Counted from the stretch's first letter, positions 7,519 to 16,048 are shown. The stretch: DNA of 64,000 bases from Verrucomicrobium sp. BvORR034 (GCF_000739635.1 NZ_BATQ01000179.1:40943-104942), one strand, 5' to 3'. Notes: generated by a model from the sequence alone, not told the origin. Numbers and translations: made by a program.

Positions 7519-9162
7519 TCAGTAGAAGTCCACGCAGTCGATGCCATAGCCCGGGCTGAGAAACTGAGGACCGCGATTGCCGCTGACGACGGAGAGGGTG
7601 AGCACGTTCTCTCCGGCGACCAGGGCCTGGGCCGGAATGCGGAAGGTGTAGGTGGCGTTGTTTCCGCGATAGCTGCCGATGGTGAGGCTCCGGCTGTCCA
7701 CCTTGCGTGGAGCGGGCTGGATGGAGGCCTTCCAGGTGTTCAGCTTCACGCTTGGCCGCGCCCCGGCGAAGCTGGCGGTGATGCCGACGCGCAACGTCCG
7801 GCTGGCGACCTGCTCCGGAGTGAGTTGGAACTTCACCACCTGCTGCCCGTTCACATCTGACCACAGACAGGAGGGGAATGCTCCAGCGCGGCTCTGCCCG
7901 ATGACAAAAGGCTCTCCCTGCCAGGGCTCCATGCGTTTGTCCGAGGGGTGCATGAGGGCGATGCTGCGGCCTTTGCGGAACTCCAGCGGCGTGCCGTCCC
8001 AGTCGCCGATACGCCAGAGTGGCTTCGTCTGGGAAGGGTCTGCGGTGAGGGTTCGAGACCCCACTTCGGTGATCGCACTGGCCGTGACGGTCACGGTTTC
8101 CGTGTGCACCGCGAGTTCCCCTTTGTAGACGGTGAGGGCATACATGCCCGGCTTCATATCCGGGGAGGTGGCGCTGCCCCGCCCCTTGGAGACGGGTGCC
8201 CAGTACTGCGCGGTGCCGTTTGCCACGTCGAGGCTGTACTCCTGATCTTCATCACGGCCTTTCAGCCCTCTGAGCTGCACGCTGCCACGAGCCTCCTTGT
8301 TGACGCTGCCCTTCAGGCCCAGCGCATCGATGAAGCTGAGATCGGGTGCCTTGGGCTTGGAGCCGTCCGTGAAGCACAGCACATAGGGCCCATACAGCAC
8401 ACCGAGCCGCAGCTTCTCCGTCTGATTGTGGCCCGAGTTCATGTAGTTGTACACCTCTGCTGCCGTGCTGGTCTGGTTCTGGATGTCACGGTAGAAAGGA
8501 CCGCCTGCGGAGCTCTCCCGGTTGCCATAGACCATGAAGACCCCGCGCCCGCGCCCGGTGACACCGCGCACGCCCAGATCCCGGGCCTGATCATTGCCAA
8601 AGTACTTGCTCCGTGAGGTGCCATCCGCCATGCCCAGCACATCACGGGACTCGATGGCCCCGGTGCTGCCGCGCAGGTCGGACTGGGCCGGGGCATTGGG
8701 GAAGAGATCCCCTTTCAGCCGCGTGATCCAGCGCAACTCGCCGTTGGAAGGCTCGTTCTGCGCATAGGTGGCCATGTAGAGATGGTTCAGTCCCTTGCGC
8801 ACGATGTAGTAGTGCGTCAGGTCCGCCACCACCTCGTTTTCAGCATCCGTCTGCGTGGTGATGATGATGGTCTCGCCATCGACCTGAGTCGTGACCGTGG
8901 TATGGCTGCCGCCCACGCCGGAGTTGCTGCTGGAGTCACGAAAGGGGCTGTGCAGCTCCGTGTCCTGCCACTTGATGCTACGAATGCCGCCGTTGAGACG
9001 ATCCACCTTGAAAACCAGCCCGGCCCCAGTGTCCACGCGATGCTGTTTCTTCTCGGTGATGAGGCCGAACTCCGCGAGAGCATTGTGGGAAGAAAGAAGG
9101 CTGCCGGCCAGGATGGCGAGCAGGAGGCCAAGAGCTCGAGACAAGGAGAAGGAGATGATCAC
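7519..9162 (-). CDS. Rhamnogalacturonan endolyase, polysaccharide lyase family 4
   Basis: 547 aa from a GTG at 9162. The frame runs open to 9591, but the upstream part is low-complexity and there is no in-frame ATG near the signal peptide (LSRALGLLLAILAG, cleavage near NALA-E, residue 30). Domain order is that of PL4: an N-terminal catalytic beta-sandwich, a fibronectin III-like domain (about 290-370) and a C-terminal carbohydrate-binding-type domain opening with the family signature LWRIGDWDGTP and HPSDKRMEPW. K186 (SRSKYFG) and H245 (NYMNSGH) match catalytic K150 and H210 of the Aspergillus enzyme in context and spacing. It should cleave the rhamnose-galacturonic acid backbone of rhamnogalacturonan I. 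First gene of the pectin operon. Confidence 0.88.
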   Translation of the reverse strand: MIISFSLSRALGLLLAILAGSLLSSHNALAEFGLITEKKQHRVDTGAGLVFKVDRLNGGIRSIKWQDTELHSPFRDSSSNSGVGGSHTTVTTQVDGETIIITTQTDAENEVVADLTHYYIVRKGLNHLYMATYAQNEPSNGELRWITRLKGDLFPNAPAQSDLRGSTGAIESRDVLGMADGTSRSKYFGNDQARDLGVRGVTGRGRGVFMVYGNRESSAGGPFYRDIQNQTSTAAEVYNYMNSGHNQTEKLRLGVLYGPYVLCFTDGSKPKAPDLSFIDALGLKGSVNKEARGSVQLRGLKGRDEDQEYSLDVANGTAQYWAPVSKGRGSATSPDMKPGMYALTVYKGELAVHTETVTVTASAITEVGSRTLTADPSQTKPLWRIGDWDGTPLEFRKGRSIALMHPSDKRMEPWQGEPFVIGQSRAGAFPSCLWSDVNGQQVVKFQLTPEQVASRTLRVGITASFAGARPSVKLNTWKASIQPAPRKVDSRSLTIGSYRGNNATYTFRIPAQALVAGENVLTLSVVSGNRGPQFLSPGYGIDCVDFY

Positions 9163-9221
9163 GGTGGTCTCTGGGATCAGGAAGAAGGGTGAAGCCCGAA
9201 AGTTGCCACCACACCGTGCCC

Positions 9222-9245
9222 CGGCAATTACCCCAATCGGGTTAA
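9222..9245 (-). promoter_or_regulatory. Operator-like 24-base element upstream of the pectin operon
   Basis: Second copy of the element at 4572-4595, in the same orientation relative to its gene, about 60 bases upstream of the PL4 start. The first 20 bases read CGGCAATTACCCCAATCGGG on the plus strand. The sequence around it is unlike that around the other copy, so only the element is conserved. It is a candidate binding site for a shared activator or repressor. Confidence 0.55.
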
Positions 9246-9326
9246 CCCTGACCCTCCGCCAGCCTGTTGTTATCAGTTTGACTACGGCCACGCTGGGTCT
9301 GGGGCGAAACCTTCTGCTGAGGCAGC

Positions 9327-9775
9327 CACAACACCGACCGTAGTTGTCGACGTGAGGAGGCACTGACTGAAGCGCCTGCAGCGTAAATCTCGCGACAGAT
9401 CTCCGCCTGCCCACCGCCCCGCTCCCGCCCGCCCGAGCTTCCACCTTGGCCCCTTGATCCCCTCTCCCTGCCACATCGCCCCAGACCGGGAAATTTGTGC
9501 CTGCCAAGGAACCCGGGGGGGGACTGACATGGAGGTGTAGAGGGCGGAGGGGAGAAAGCGGATGCTGTCGGCCTTCCCACCTGATCAACATCTCCGGAGG
9601 TACCCAGGGTTGACTCGCTTAAGGCTCGTCCAACCGCTGGGCTGTGCTAGAAATCCCCTTCGGGGATTAACTTCGAACTGAGATTGACCTGCCAGAGCTG
9701 GTTCCTTGGCAGCCACCCCAAAACGCGCGCGGTTGGTCGGTTCTCCTCACGTCGACAACTACGGCCGGTGTTGTG
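9327..9775. repeat. Long inverted repeat, possible decayed small mobile element
   Basis: Arms of 33 bases at 9327-9359 and 9743-9775 are inverted copies differing at one position (core TAGTTGTCGACGTGAGGAG). A second, nested pair of 13-base arms (CTGCCAAGGAACC and its complement) lies at 9501-9513 and 9700-9712. The 449-bp unit has no convincing gene. It resembles a non-autonomous element with terminal inverted repeats, but I see no target-site duplication. It fills most of the gap between the PL4 gene and the regulator gene at 10014. Confidence 0.5.
9652..9668. other. Short perfect hairpin
   Basis: AATCCCC and GGGGATT form a 7-bp stem with a three-base loop (TTC), lying inside the inverted-repeat element. 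No T-run follows on either strand, so it is not a clear terminator. Confidence 0.4.
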
Positions 9776-9934
9776 TGTATTTGGGCAGAGGGCAGGCGCT
9801 GGAGCGGTTGTGAGCTGAGGCAAGCTGGATAAGAGGCTGCCAACAGCGTTGCTGAAGCTCATCAGCTTCAGGAAATCACATGACGCACGCCCTGCGCTGG
9901 CGCTTGATGAGAAGCCCCCTTCCGTTGACTCACG

Positions 9935-10011
9935 CAGGCTGAAGCCTGGACTCCGTACAGCTTCGGGCCCAAAGCCTTGACGTACTGCCCACTGACGGAC
10001 TGACTCACCGG
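9935..10011 (+). repeat. Intergenic repeat module B, copy 1
   Basis: Begins with the palindrome CAGGCTGAAGCCTG, continues GGACTCCGTACAGCTTCGG, and then CCTTGACG..CTGCCCACTGACGG. Further copies lie at 13705-13764 (reverse), 16049-16130, 17081-17158 and 50945-51000. It lies just 3' of the regulator gene at 10014. Confidence 0.7.
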
Positions 10012-10013
10012 CC

Positions 10014-10658
10014 TCACCCTCGCTGCGTATTGCGGTACTTCATCGCCGCCTCGGTCCGGGAGTGCACGTGCAGCTTGTCGTAGATGCGCTTCAGGTGCAC
10101 GCGCACGGTCTCCACACTGAGAGTCAGGCGTTCGGCGATCTCTTTGTTGGCGAGGCCTTGGGAGAGGAACTCGAGGATTTCGGTTTCGCGCTTGGAGAGG
10201 TGCACCTGCTCACTCGCAGGTGCGATGGCCGGGGGCTGGGGTTTGTGGAAGGCCTCCACCACACGGCGGGCGATCTCTGCGCTCATGGGAGCGCCACCTT
10301 CCCGCACATCCTGAATGGCACGCCGCACCTCGGCGGGTGAGGAGCGCTTGAGCAGGTAGCCGCAGGCACCGGCCTTCAGCGCATCGAAGATCTTGTCGTG
10401 ATCACGGTACACGGTGACCATGATGACGAGCAGGCCGGGGATGTCCTGCTTGAGCCGGGCGGTGGCCTCGATGCCGGAGATGCCGGGCAGATTGATGTCC
10501 ATGAGCACCACGTCTGGCTTCACCACGGGCACCTTGTGCAGGGCTTCTTCACCACTGCGCCACAGACCGGCGAATTCACAGTCCGGGGTGCTCTCCACCA
10601 CGCGCTGCAAGCTCTCGCCGAGTCCGAGATTGTCTTCAACGATGCCGACGGTGGTCAT
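10014..10658 (-). CDS. NarL/FixJ-type response regulator (REC + LuxR HTH)
   Basis: 214 aa. Receiver domain residues 1-120 with acidic pair E8/D9, phospho-acceptor D54 (VVLMDINLPG), T82 and K104 (YLLKRSS). The LuxR-type helix-turn-helix (about 148-212) has LSKRETEILEFLSQGLANKE and LSVETVRVHLKRIYDKL. It lies 53 bases after the beta-propeller kinase gene and is almost certainly its partner. It lies directly upstream of the pectin operon on the same strand, so a role in controlling PL4-CE12-PL9 is a reasonable inference, not shown. The start is preceded by AACCTCCCTTTC rather than a Shine-Dalgarno. Confidence 0.9.
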   Translation of the reverse strand: MTTVGIVEDNLGLGESLQRVVESTPDCEFAGLWRSGEEALHKVPVVKPDVVLMDINLPGISGIEATARLKQDIPGLLVIMVTVYRDHDKIFDALKAGACGYLLKRSSPAEVRRAIQDVREGGAPMSAEIARRVVEAFHKPQPPAIAPASEQVHLSKRETEILEFLSQGLANKEIAERLTLSVETVRVHLKRIYDKLHVHSRTEAAMKYRNTQRG

Positions 10659-10711
10659 GAAAGGGAGGTTCAGTGCAGCAATGAATTACGCGATGCCTTC
10701 TCAAGGTACTA

Positions 10712-13501
10712 TCAGGTGTTCCGGCGGAGTGGCAGAGAAAAAGTGATGCAGGTGCCGGAGGAGTCGCTTTCAATGCTGCAGGTGCCGCCAATGCGTGACA
10801 GCCTCTTTTGCATGTTGTGCAGGCCTTCGCTCAGGCGGGACTGGTCGCCGCTGATGCCTTTGCCATTGTCCATGACCACGATGGTGAGCACGTCCAGCCG
10901 CACCTGCAGACGCAGTTTCACCTCGGTGGCAGCCGAGTGCTTCACGGTGTTGTTCAGCGCCTCCCGCACGGCCAGGAAGAGCTCATGCCGCTGTTCGGCA
11001 TCCAGCGCGGTGCTGGGGATGTCATCAGGGATCTCCAGCCGCAGGGCGACGCCGCCCACATCCAGCAGCTCTGCGGCGGAGGCGGTGAGGTAGTCCACAA
11101 AGGAGGCCAGCGTATCGTGCCGGGGATTCACCGCCCAGACGATCTCATCCAGCGTGCCCACGAGGTGCCGCGCTTTGCTGGCAATGATGGGGGCGGTTTC
11201 GCGACGCGCTTCCGGGCCGGTTTCTTCCGCCGCCAGCTCGGCCAGCAGGGAGATCTCCGTGAGGCTGGCCCCCAGGTCATCATGCAGATCCTGGGCGATG
11301 CGTTCGCGCTCTTTTTGCCGGGAGGTCTGCGCTTCCAGTTGCAGCATGCGATTGCGCAGCCGGGAGCGCACCGCCATGGCGCTGACAGCCGAGGCGCAGA
11401 CGACCAGGAAGGTGATGAACGAGACGCGAAACCAGAGCGTCTCCCAGAAGTGCGGCTTGATGTGGATCTGCAAGGAGGCTGCGGTGGCACTCCAGATGCC
11501 GTCGTTGTTCGACGCCATGACTTGGAAGACGTAGTCCCCCGGCGGCACAGCTTCATACGCGACCATGCGCTGCGCCCCGGCCTCCCGCCACTCGATCTCC
11601 AGCCCCTCCAGCCGCGTGCGGAACTTCACCTTCTCCGGCGCGCTGAAGCTCAGCGCCGTGTAATGCAGTTCGATGCGGGAGCGCCCCGGCCCGGCCTTGA
11701 GCTCAGCAGCGCCGGGCTCTGCCCACTCACTGCCAGCACGGGCCTCCTCAATCGCCACCCAGGGCTTCACGCGATTGAACTCCAGGTTCTGCGGCCGTAC
11801 CGACGCCACACCCTGCACGGTGGGGAACCACAGGGTACCATCCTGCCCACGCCAGCCAGCGGGTTGGAACCCGCCGGTGCACTCCCGGGAAATGAGGCCG
11901 TCTGAACGGTCGAACTGCAGCCAGGCGATGCTGGATGCCGTGCCAGGCTTATATTGCAGCAGGTCTTTCTTCGCCACCCGGATGATACCGGTGAGGGAGC
12001 CCATCCACAGGTGGCCTGCCTGGTCATCCAGTACACAGGTGAGGCGGTCATCCGGCAGGCCTTGCTCGCTGGAGAAGGCCGTCACGCTCCCGTCTTTATT
12101 GCGAAGGAAGAGACCGCTGCCCAGCGTGGTCGCCCAGAGTCCACCGGCCTCCTCATCCGGCAGCATGGCGGAGACCTGGGTGGTGCCCAGAGTGGCAGTG
12201 AGCGTGAACCGCCCGTCCCGATGCTCATAGAGGGTGCTGCTGTTCGTGCCCGCCCAGAGCGCACCCGAGGCATCGATGATCAGGGAGGTCACTTCCTGCT
12301 GCGGAAGGCCTTGTGCCTCGCCAAACTGGGTCAGCACGCCCCTGTCCCAAAGGGAGACGCCGTCCCCGCCCGCCAGCCACAGGCGCGAGTCTTTATCGAA
12401 CGTCATGGCCCGCAACCGTCTGGCCAGGGGCGTCTTGCGCACCAGTTCCTGGAAGGCGGTGCCATCGTGGTAGTAGAGGGTGCCATTCTCCTTGCCCAGC
12501 CAGAGCGTGCCGGTGGGATCCTCCGCGATGGCCATGACGATCCGGGAGGCGTCCCGGTCGCCAAGGACAAATGGATTGACCCAGCCGCCGTGGATGCGGT
12601 CCACGCCGCCGCTCTTGTTGGCCGCCCAGAGCACGCCCACGGAGTCCTCCAGGAGGGCCAGGATGTTGCGATTGGTGAGGCCGTTGCTGACGTCCATCAC
12701 GTTTACGCGTTTCACCCGCACCTGCACCAGGCCGTTGCCGTTCGTGGCCACCCAGACATTGCTCTCGCGATCCTCCAGCAGGGCCATGACGAGCACGCCC
12801 TCAGACAGCTCAGTAAGGATCTCCAGTGGCCCGTCTTGGGAGGGGTCAGACACGGCCAGATGCCCCTCCAGCGTGCGCATCCAGCGGCGACCTCGTCCAT
12901 CGATCAGATCGAGCGGAGCCCCTGGTGGGGCCATGATGCAACGTTGCCAGGGGACGAACTTCGACCTCGCACGGGCCTCCGCATAACGGTCCTCCTTGAG
13001 CAGGCGCGGGGGTTGCTCGCGCTCGGCATGGTAGATCTTGTCCCCGCTCTCGATGAGCGCGCCGCCTGCCTCATCGCTCCACACCCGGGTCACCGGCTGC
13101 ACCCCTACGGCACCAGCAACGGTCCCGGCCCAGGCATCCACCAGACGCCTGCCATCCCAGCGCAAGAGCCCCCCACGCATAGTGGAGATCCAGACCTCGC
13201 CATTCTCCAGAGCGAAGAGCTCGCGCGGCGGCTGCTTGGCCAGTTGCGCGCTGTTCTCCCCTTTGAAGGAAGTGAACCTCACGCCATCAAACCGCACCAC
13301 GCCCTCTGCCGTGGCCACCCACAGGTAACCATCCGCCGACTGCACCACGGCGCGCACGCTGTTGCTGGGCAACCCGTCCTCTGACTGCCAGGAGCGCACC
13401 AGGAACTGCTCCCCGGCTTGGGTCCGCGTGGGGGTGGCGAGCGCCAGGATCCCCGTCAGCACAGCCACGACACCGCAGAGTCTGATAAATCTTTTTTGCA
13501 T
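10712..13501 (-). CDS. Two-component sensor kinase with periplasmic beta-propeller (Reg_prop + Y_Y_Y + HisKA_3)
   Basis: 929 aa from ATG 13501 (a GTG at 13540 is possible). Signal peptide or first membrane anchor at residues 1-30. Residues about 31-585 are a two-component-type beta-propeller with repeated W(V/L)AT..G(V/L)..(R/W)DG blades (for example GYLWVATAEGVVRFDG). Residues about 605-685 are the Y_Y_Y domain (ELHYTALSFSAPEKVKFRTR). One membrane helix at about 690-712. The kinase core has ERIAQDLHDDLGASL with phospho-acceptor H740 (HisKA_3/NarX class), the N-box REALNNTVKH and G-box DNGKGI. The same ectodomain in Bacteroides hybrid sensors binds oligosaccharides. The cognate regulator follows at 10014-10658 and the pectin operon follows that, so the ligand could be a pectin fragment (inference). 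Confidence 0.88.
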   Translation of the reverse strand: MQKRFIRLCGVVAVLTGILALATPTRTQAGEQFLVRSWQSEDGLPSNSVRAVVQSADGYLWVATAEGVVRFDGVRFTSFKGENSAQLAKQPPRELFALENGEVWISTMRGGLLRWDGRRLVDAWAGTVAGAVGVQPVTRVWSDEAGGALIESGDKIYHAEREQPPRLLKEDRYAEARARSKFVPWQRCIMAPPGAPLDLIDGRGRRWMRTLEGHLAVSDPSQDGPLEILTELSEGVLVMALLEDRESNVWVATNGNGLVQVRVKRVNVMDVSNGLTNRNILALLEDSVGVLWAANKSGGVDRIHGGWVNPFVLGDRDASRIVMAIAEDPTGTLWLGKENGTLYYHDGTAFQELVRKTPLARRLRAMTFDKDSRLWLAGGDGVSLWDRGVLTQFGEAQGLPQQEVTSLIIDASGALWAGTNSSTLYEHRDGRFTLTATLGTTQVSAMLPDEEAGGLWATTLGSGLFLRNKDGSVTAFSSEQGLPDDRLTCVLDDQAGHLWMGSLTGIIRVAKKDLLQYKPGTASSIAWLQFDRSDGLISRECTGGFQPAGWRGQDGTLWFPTVQGVASVRPQNLEFNRVKPWVAIEEARAGSEWAEPGAAELKAGPGRSRIELHYTALSFSAPEKVKFRTRLEGLEIEWREAGAQRMVAYEAVPPGDYVFQVMASNNDGIWSATAASLQIHIKPHFWETLWFRVSFITFLVVCASAVSAMAVRSRLRNRMLQLEAQTSRQKERERIAQDLHDDLGASLTEISLLAELAAEETGPEARRETAPIIASKARHLVGTLDEIVWAVNPRHDTLASFVDYLTASAAELLDVGGVALRLEIPDDIPSTALDAEQRHELFLAVREALNNTVKHSAATEVKLRLQVRLDVLTIVVMDNGKGISGDQSRLSEGLHNMQKRLSRIGGTCSIESDSSGTCITFSLPLRRNT

Positions 13502-13669
13502 CCCGTTTACACCGGCTGTCGCTATTTCCGCCAGCCTCACCCGTCTCCATCAAACCGGAACGGGCCACCTGCCAGTCACGCCAACAAGTGACACGGCTGA
13601 TCGTACCCGGCCCGCTGCGTTGGGAGCAAGATGGATTTTCTGGCCTGCTGCGCGGGGGGGCCAGTGCGT

Positions 13670-13718
<49 letters not shown>

Positions 13719-13805
13719 TCAAGGTGTTGGGGTCGAGATGGTACGAAGTCCAGGCTTCAGCCTGAGAGAGCCAAGGGAAGGTCTCAATTGAGCGGTCAGT
13801 ATAAG

Positions 13806-13852
13806 GAGCGAGGGACATTCTTGTCCCGGTTCGTGCCGAGCGTCCCATGGCG
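13806..13852 (+). repeat. Intergenic repeat module C, copy 1
   Basis: GAGCGAGGGACATTCTTGTC, then CCGGTTCGTGCCGAGCGTCCCATGGCG. GGGACA and TGTCCC form a six-base-pair hairpin. Other copies at 16987-17040 and 50858-50912, both reversed. Confidence 0.7.
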
Positions 13853-13855
13853 TCG

Positions 13856-14737
13856 CTATCTCTTTGGCCTCCCGCCATGCGTCAGCTCAGGTCTTGCGTC
13901 TTGTGTCTTCAAGTCTGGCGTCTCTCGCGTAGCGAGCCTCACCCGGCTCTGCAGCGGCCGATGATCGCTTGCCTCCGCATTGGGCACGACCTTGGTCCCG
14001 GTATCTTCCAGACGGACGCTTGCTCCGTCTCGCAGCAACACGTGATCGATCACCACGCTCGGTTGGTCCGCAGGGTAGCTGCTGGCATCGCCTTCCGGCA
14101 CGCATCTGCGAAATCCGGCCTCGGCAAGCAGGGCGAGAGTGGCGGAGTCCGGACGATCATTGAAGTCGCCCGCCAGGATCACCGGGTTGGTTGTTTCCTT
14201 GAGCGCGGCGATCAGGCCGCGGGCGTTTTCCCGCCGGGCGGCATCGTCCGCACCGGAGTCGAAGTGCACGCTCACCAGTGTGACCTCTGCCTGAGGGACG
14301 GTCGGGATGGTCACCGTGATCAAGGTGGCCGCCCGGGGCTCGCCGCCCTTCACTGGCAGCGCGATGGTGCGCGAGGCCGTGATGGGAAAGCGAGACATCG
14401 CCGCCGTGCCATACTCCCCTCCCGCAAAAGGCATGGCCGCCCCATAGGCAAAGGTCATGCCCAGCGCTTTCGCAAAATCCGCCGGCACATCCAGGCCCTG
14501 CACCCGCGTGGTCTTGCGGTCCACCTCCTGCAACGCCACCAGGTCCGGCTTGAGCTCGCCGATCACGCGATGCTGCAACGCGTGGTCATACTGGCCGTCG
14601 AAACGCCGCCCGCCGTTGCGGAGGTTAAAGGAAACGATATTGATCCCGGATTCGACCGGCTCCGCGGCCGGGAGGACGGGAAGACCGGAGAGGACAAGCA
14701 GGGAAATCAGGAGGTGGCGACGGCGCAGGTGGGGCAT
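13856..14737 (-). CDS. Secreted endonuclease/exonuclease/phosphatase (EEP) family protein
   Basis: 293 aa from ATG 14737; another ATG six codons upstream (14755) is possible. The N-terminus MPHLRRRHLLISLLVLSGL is a signal peptide. EEP-fold motifs are complete: N38 in SFNLRN, E71 in LQEVD, H158 in VSVHFDSG, D191/N193 in GDFNDRP and D258-H259 in SDHRP. It should be an exported metal-dependent phosphodiesterase; the substrate (nucleic acid, inositol phosphate or lipid headgroup) cannot be read from sequence. The last roughly 22 residues (from RLATRETPD on) are encoded by intergenic repeat module A (13879-13936), so the native C-terminus was probably replaced by repeat sequence after the SDHRP motif. 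It stands alone between repeat-rich gaps. Confidence 0.82.
   Translation of the reverse strand: MPHLRRRHLLISLLVLSGLPVLPAAEPVESGINIVSFNLRNGGRRFDGQYDHALQHRVIGELKPDLVALQEVDRKTTRVQGLDVPADFAKALGMTFAYGAAMPFAGGEYGTAAMSRFPITASRTIALPVKGGEPRAATLITVTIPTVPQAEVTLVSVHFDSGADDAARRENARGLIAALKETTNPVILAGDFNDRPDSATLALLAEAGFRRCVPEGDASSYPADQPSVVIDHVLLRDGASVRLEDTGTKVVPNAEASDHRPLQSRVRLATRETPDLKTQDARPELTHGGRPKR
13879..13936 (-). repeat. Intergenic repeat module A, copy 1 (inside the EEP gene 3' end)
   Basis: On the minus strand: hairpin CTCGC-TAC-GCGAG, then AGACGCCAGACTTGAAGACA, CAAGACGCAAGACCTGAGCT and GACGC. Module A is a 5-6 bp hairpin followed by a purine-rich AAGAC-repeat tail and GAGCTG. Here it is read in frame as the protein's C-terminal tail. 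Confidence 0.8.
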
Positions 14738-14789
14738 GGGGCACCCATTGACCATTCAGCCAAGACTGCAACTGGAAGGCAAGCAAGTG

Positions 14790-14834
14790 ACACCGGCTTC
14801 CAGCCGGTGTGTGCTCCCGGCGTCCCCGCCGGGA
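14790..14834. repeat. Two tandem perfect hairpins between the GT2 and EEP genes
   Basis: First hairpin: ACACCGGCT/AGCCGGTGT (9 bp, loop of 3) at 14790-14810. Second: TCCCGGCG/CGCCGGGA (8 bp, loop of 4) at 14815-14834. They lie upstream of the EEP gene and downstream of the glycosyltransferase gene. No T-run follows, so they look more like an interspersed palindromic element than a simple terminator. The remaining 14835-15049 shows no gene. Confidence 0.6.
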
Positions 14835-15049
14835 TGGCATGCGGCATGGACAGCGGACGAACGGACCAACCTACCCTCCCCCCCTGCCTTTGGACGCACC
14901 TCTGCCCTGCTCTACTCTTGCGGTTCGAGACCATCACAAGCCCCGCCAAAGCGGTGTCGAGCCACACGCACTCCAAGACGCTTCGCGACGCTGTTCACGC
15001 TGGAGCAATGTTTCCCAAAACGGAATTGGCCGCGCTCAACTCATAGCAT

Positions 15050-15916
15050 CTAACCCTTTCCCGACCCATACAACACAGGCCGGGAGAAATGAAACGCCCG
15101 CCAGCCCTTGAGGCGCTCGCACAACTGCTCGCGGAGGTCGCGCGCATCGGGCTGGTTGGGTCGAAGCCAGTAGCCTGCCAGACACCGCACGGAGCTCCAG
15201 ACTCCGGGCCAGGCGGGCTTCAAGTGATGCCACGCTGCGAGCTGAAAGGTTATCTGGGAAAAGAGCTTCTCCCGCGAGGCGCTGTGCCGGGCCAGGGTAA
15301 AGGGGAAGTTCAACCGGCGGCAGACGTGACCCGCGTTCACCTGCTCCAGCGCCCAGGCGTAGTCCTCCGCCGTGGGCAGGGTTTCATCGAACGGACACTC
15401 CGCCCAGCAACTGCGGCGCAACAGGCCCAGATTGTTGCTGTAGAAGGAGCCGAACTTGAGCCCCTTTTCCTGGATCTCCTGCCAGGTGATGGCATCGCTG
15501 TACTCGTTGCCGTGGTCGCGATCCCGATCCGACTCCTGATCGCGCACGCCCTTCCCGCTCACGCACGCCACGTGCGGATCCGCCATGGCGGCCACCATGT
15601 GCTCCAAGGTACGGGGATCTTCCAGCACGGTGTGGGAGCTGAGGATCAGCACCAGATCCGTGGGCAGATGACGCAGGCCGTGATTGAGCACGCGGGAGGG
15701 TTCATACTTCTCCTGCCAGCGCAGGACCTCCCCTCCGGCGGAGCGGATGAGCTCGCCACACGCGACACAGCCCGAGCTGTCCACCCCTAGAATCCGGTCC
15801 GGCTGCAACGTCTGCGCCTGCAGCGCCGCCATCACACGCGGCAGGGTGGAGGAGGCGCGGGCATAGCGAATCAGCACGCCGACTGTGGGGCGGGTAGAGG
15901 GAAGTGCTGTGTTCAT
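15050..15916 (-). CDS. Family 2 glycosyltransferase
   Basis: 288 aa from ATG 15916 (MNTALPSTRPTVGVLIRYA); an upstream extension to 15991 is open but lacks similarity to the fold. The GT-A pattern is visible: VGVLIRYARAS at residues 12-22, LQPDRILGVDSSG at 37-49, the SRVLNHGLR block at 74-82 common in rhamnosyltransferase-like GT2 enzymes, ILSSHTVLEDP near 91-101 at the nucleotide-sugar/metal site, and TAEDYAWALE (E184, D185) as the ED acceptor motif. The usual DxD is replaced by SSHTVLED. No membrane helix, so probably cytoplasmic. It may transfer a sugar to a surface polysaccharide, but no partner glycan genes lie next to it. Confidence 0.78.
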   Translation of the reverse strand: MNTALPSTRPTVGVLIRYARASSTLPRVMAALQAQTLQPDRILGVDSSGCVACGELIRSAGGEVLRWQEKYEPSRVLNHGLRHLPTDLVLILSSHTVLEDPRTLEHMVAAMADPHVACVSGKGVRDQESDRDRDHGNEYSDAITWQEIQEKGLKFGSFYSNNLGLLRRSCWAECPFDETLPTAEDYAWALEQVNAGHVCRRLNFPFTLARHSASREKLFSQITFQLAAWHHLKPAWPGVWSSVRCLAGYWLRPNQPDARDLREQLCERLKGWRAFHFSRPVLYGSGKG

Positions 15917-16048
15917 GGTCGGTAGTTTAATGAAAACCGACGTTGGCAAACAGGCCCTCATTTGAGGGGCGGTGCTAGGCAAAAACTTCAAACCTCAATC
16001 GGCCAGCCCTCACTCATCGATCACTACAGATCAACGAATCAGCTTCCG

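Noticed and set aside
7493..7864. N-terminal extension of the acetylesterase frame to 7864
   Set aside because: It overlaps the 3' end of the PL4 gene and is Arg/His-rich; a signal peptide begins exactly at ATG 7492.
9163..9591. N-terminal extension of the PL4 frame to 9591
   Set aside because: It crosses the conserved operator-like element and one inverted-repeat arm and lies before a signal peptide; GTG 9162 is the better start.
9652..9668. Terminator call for the AATCCCC/GGGGATT hairpin
   Set aside because: No T-run on either strand and no gene ending next to it.
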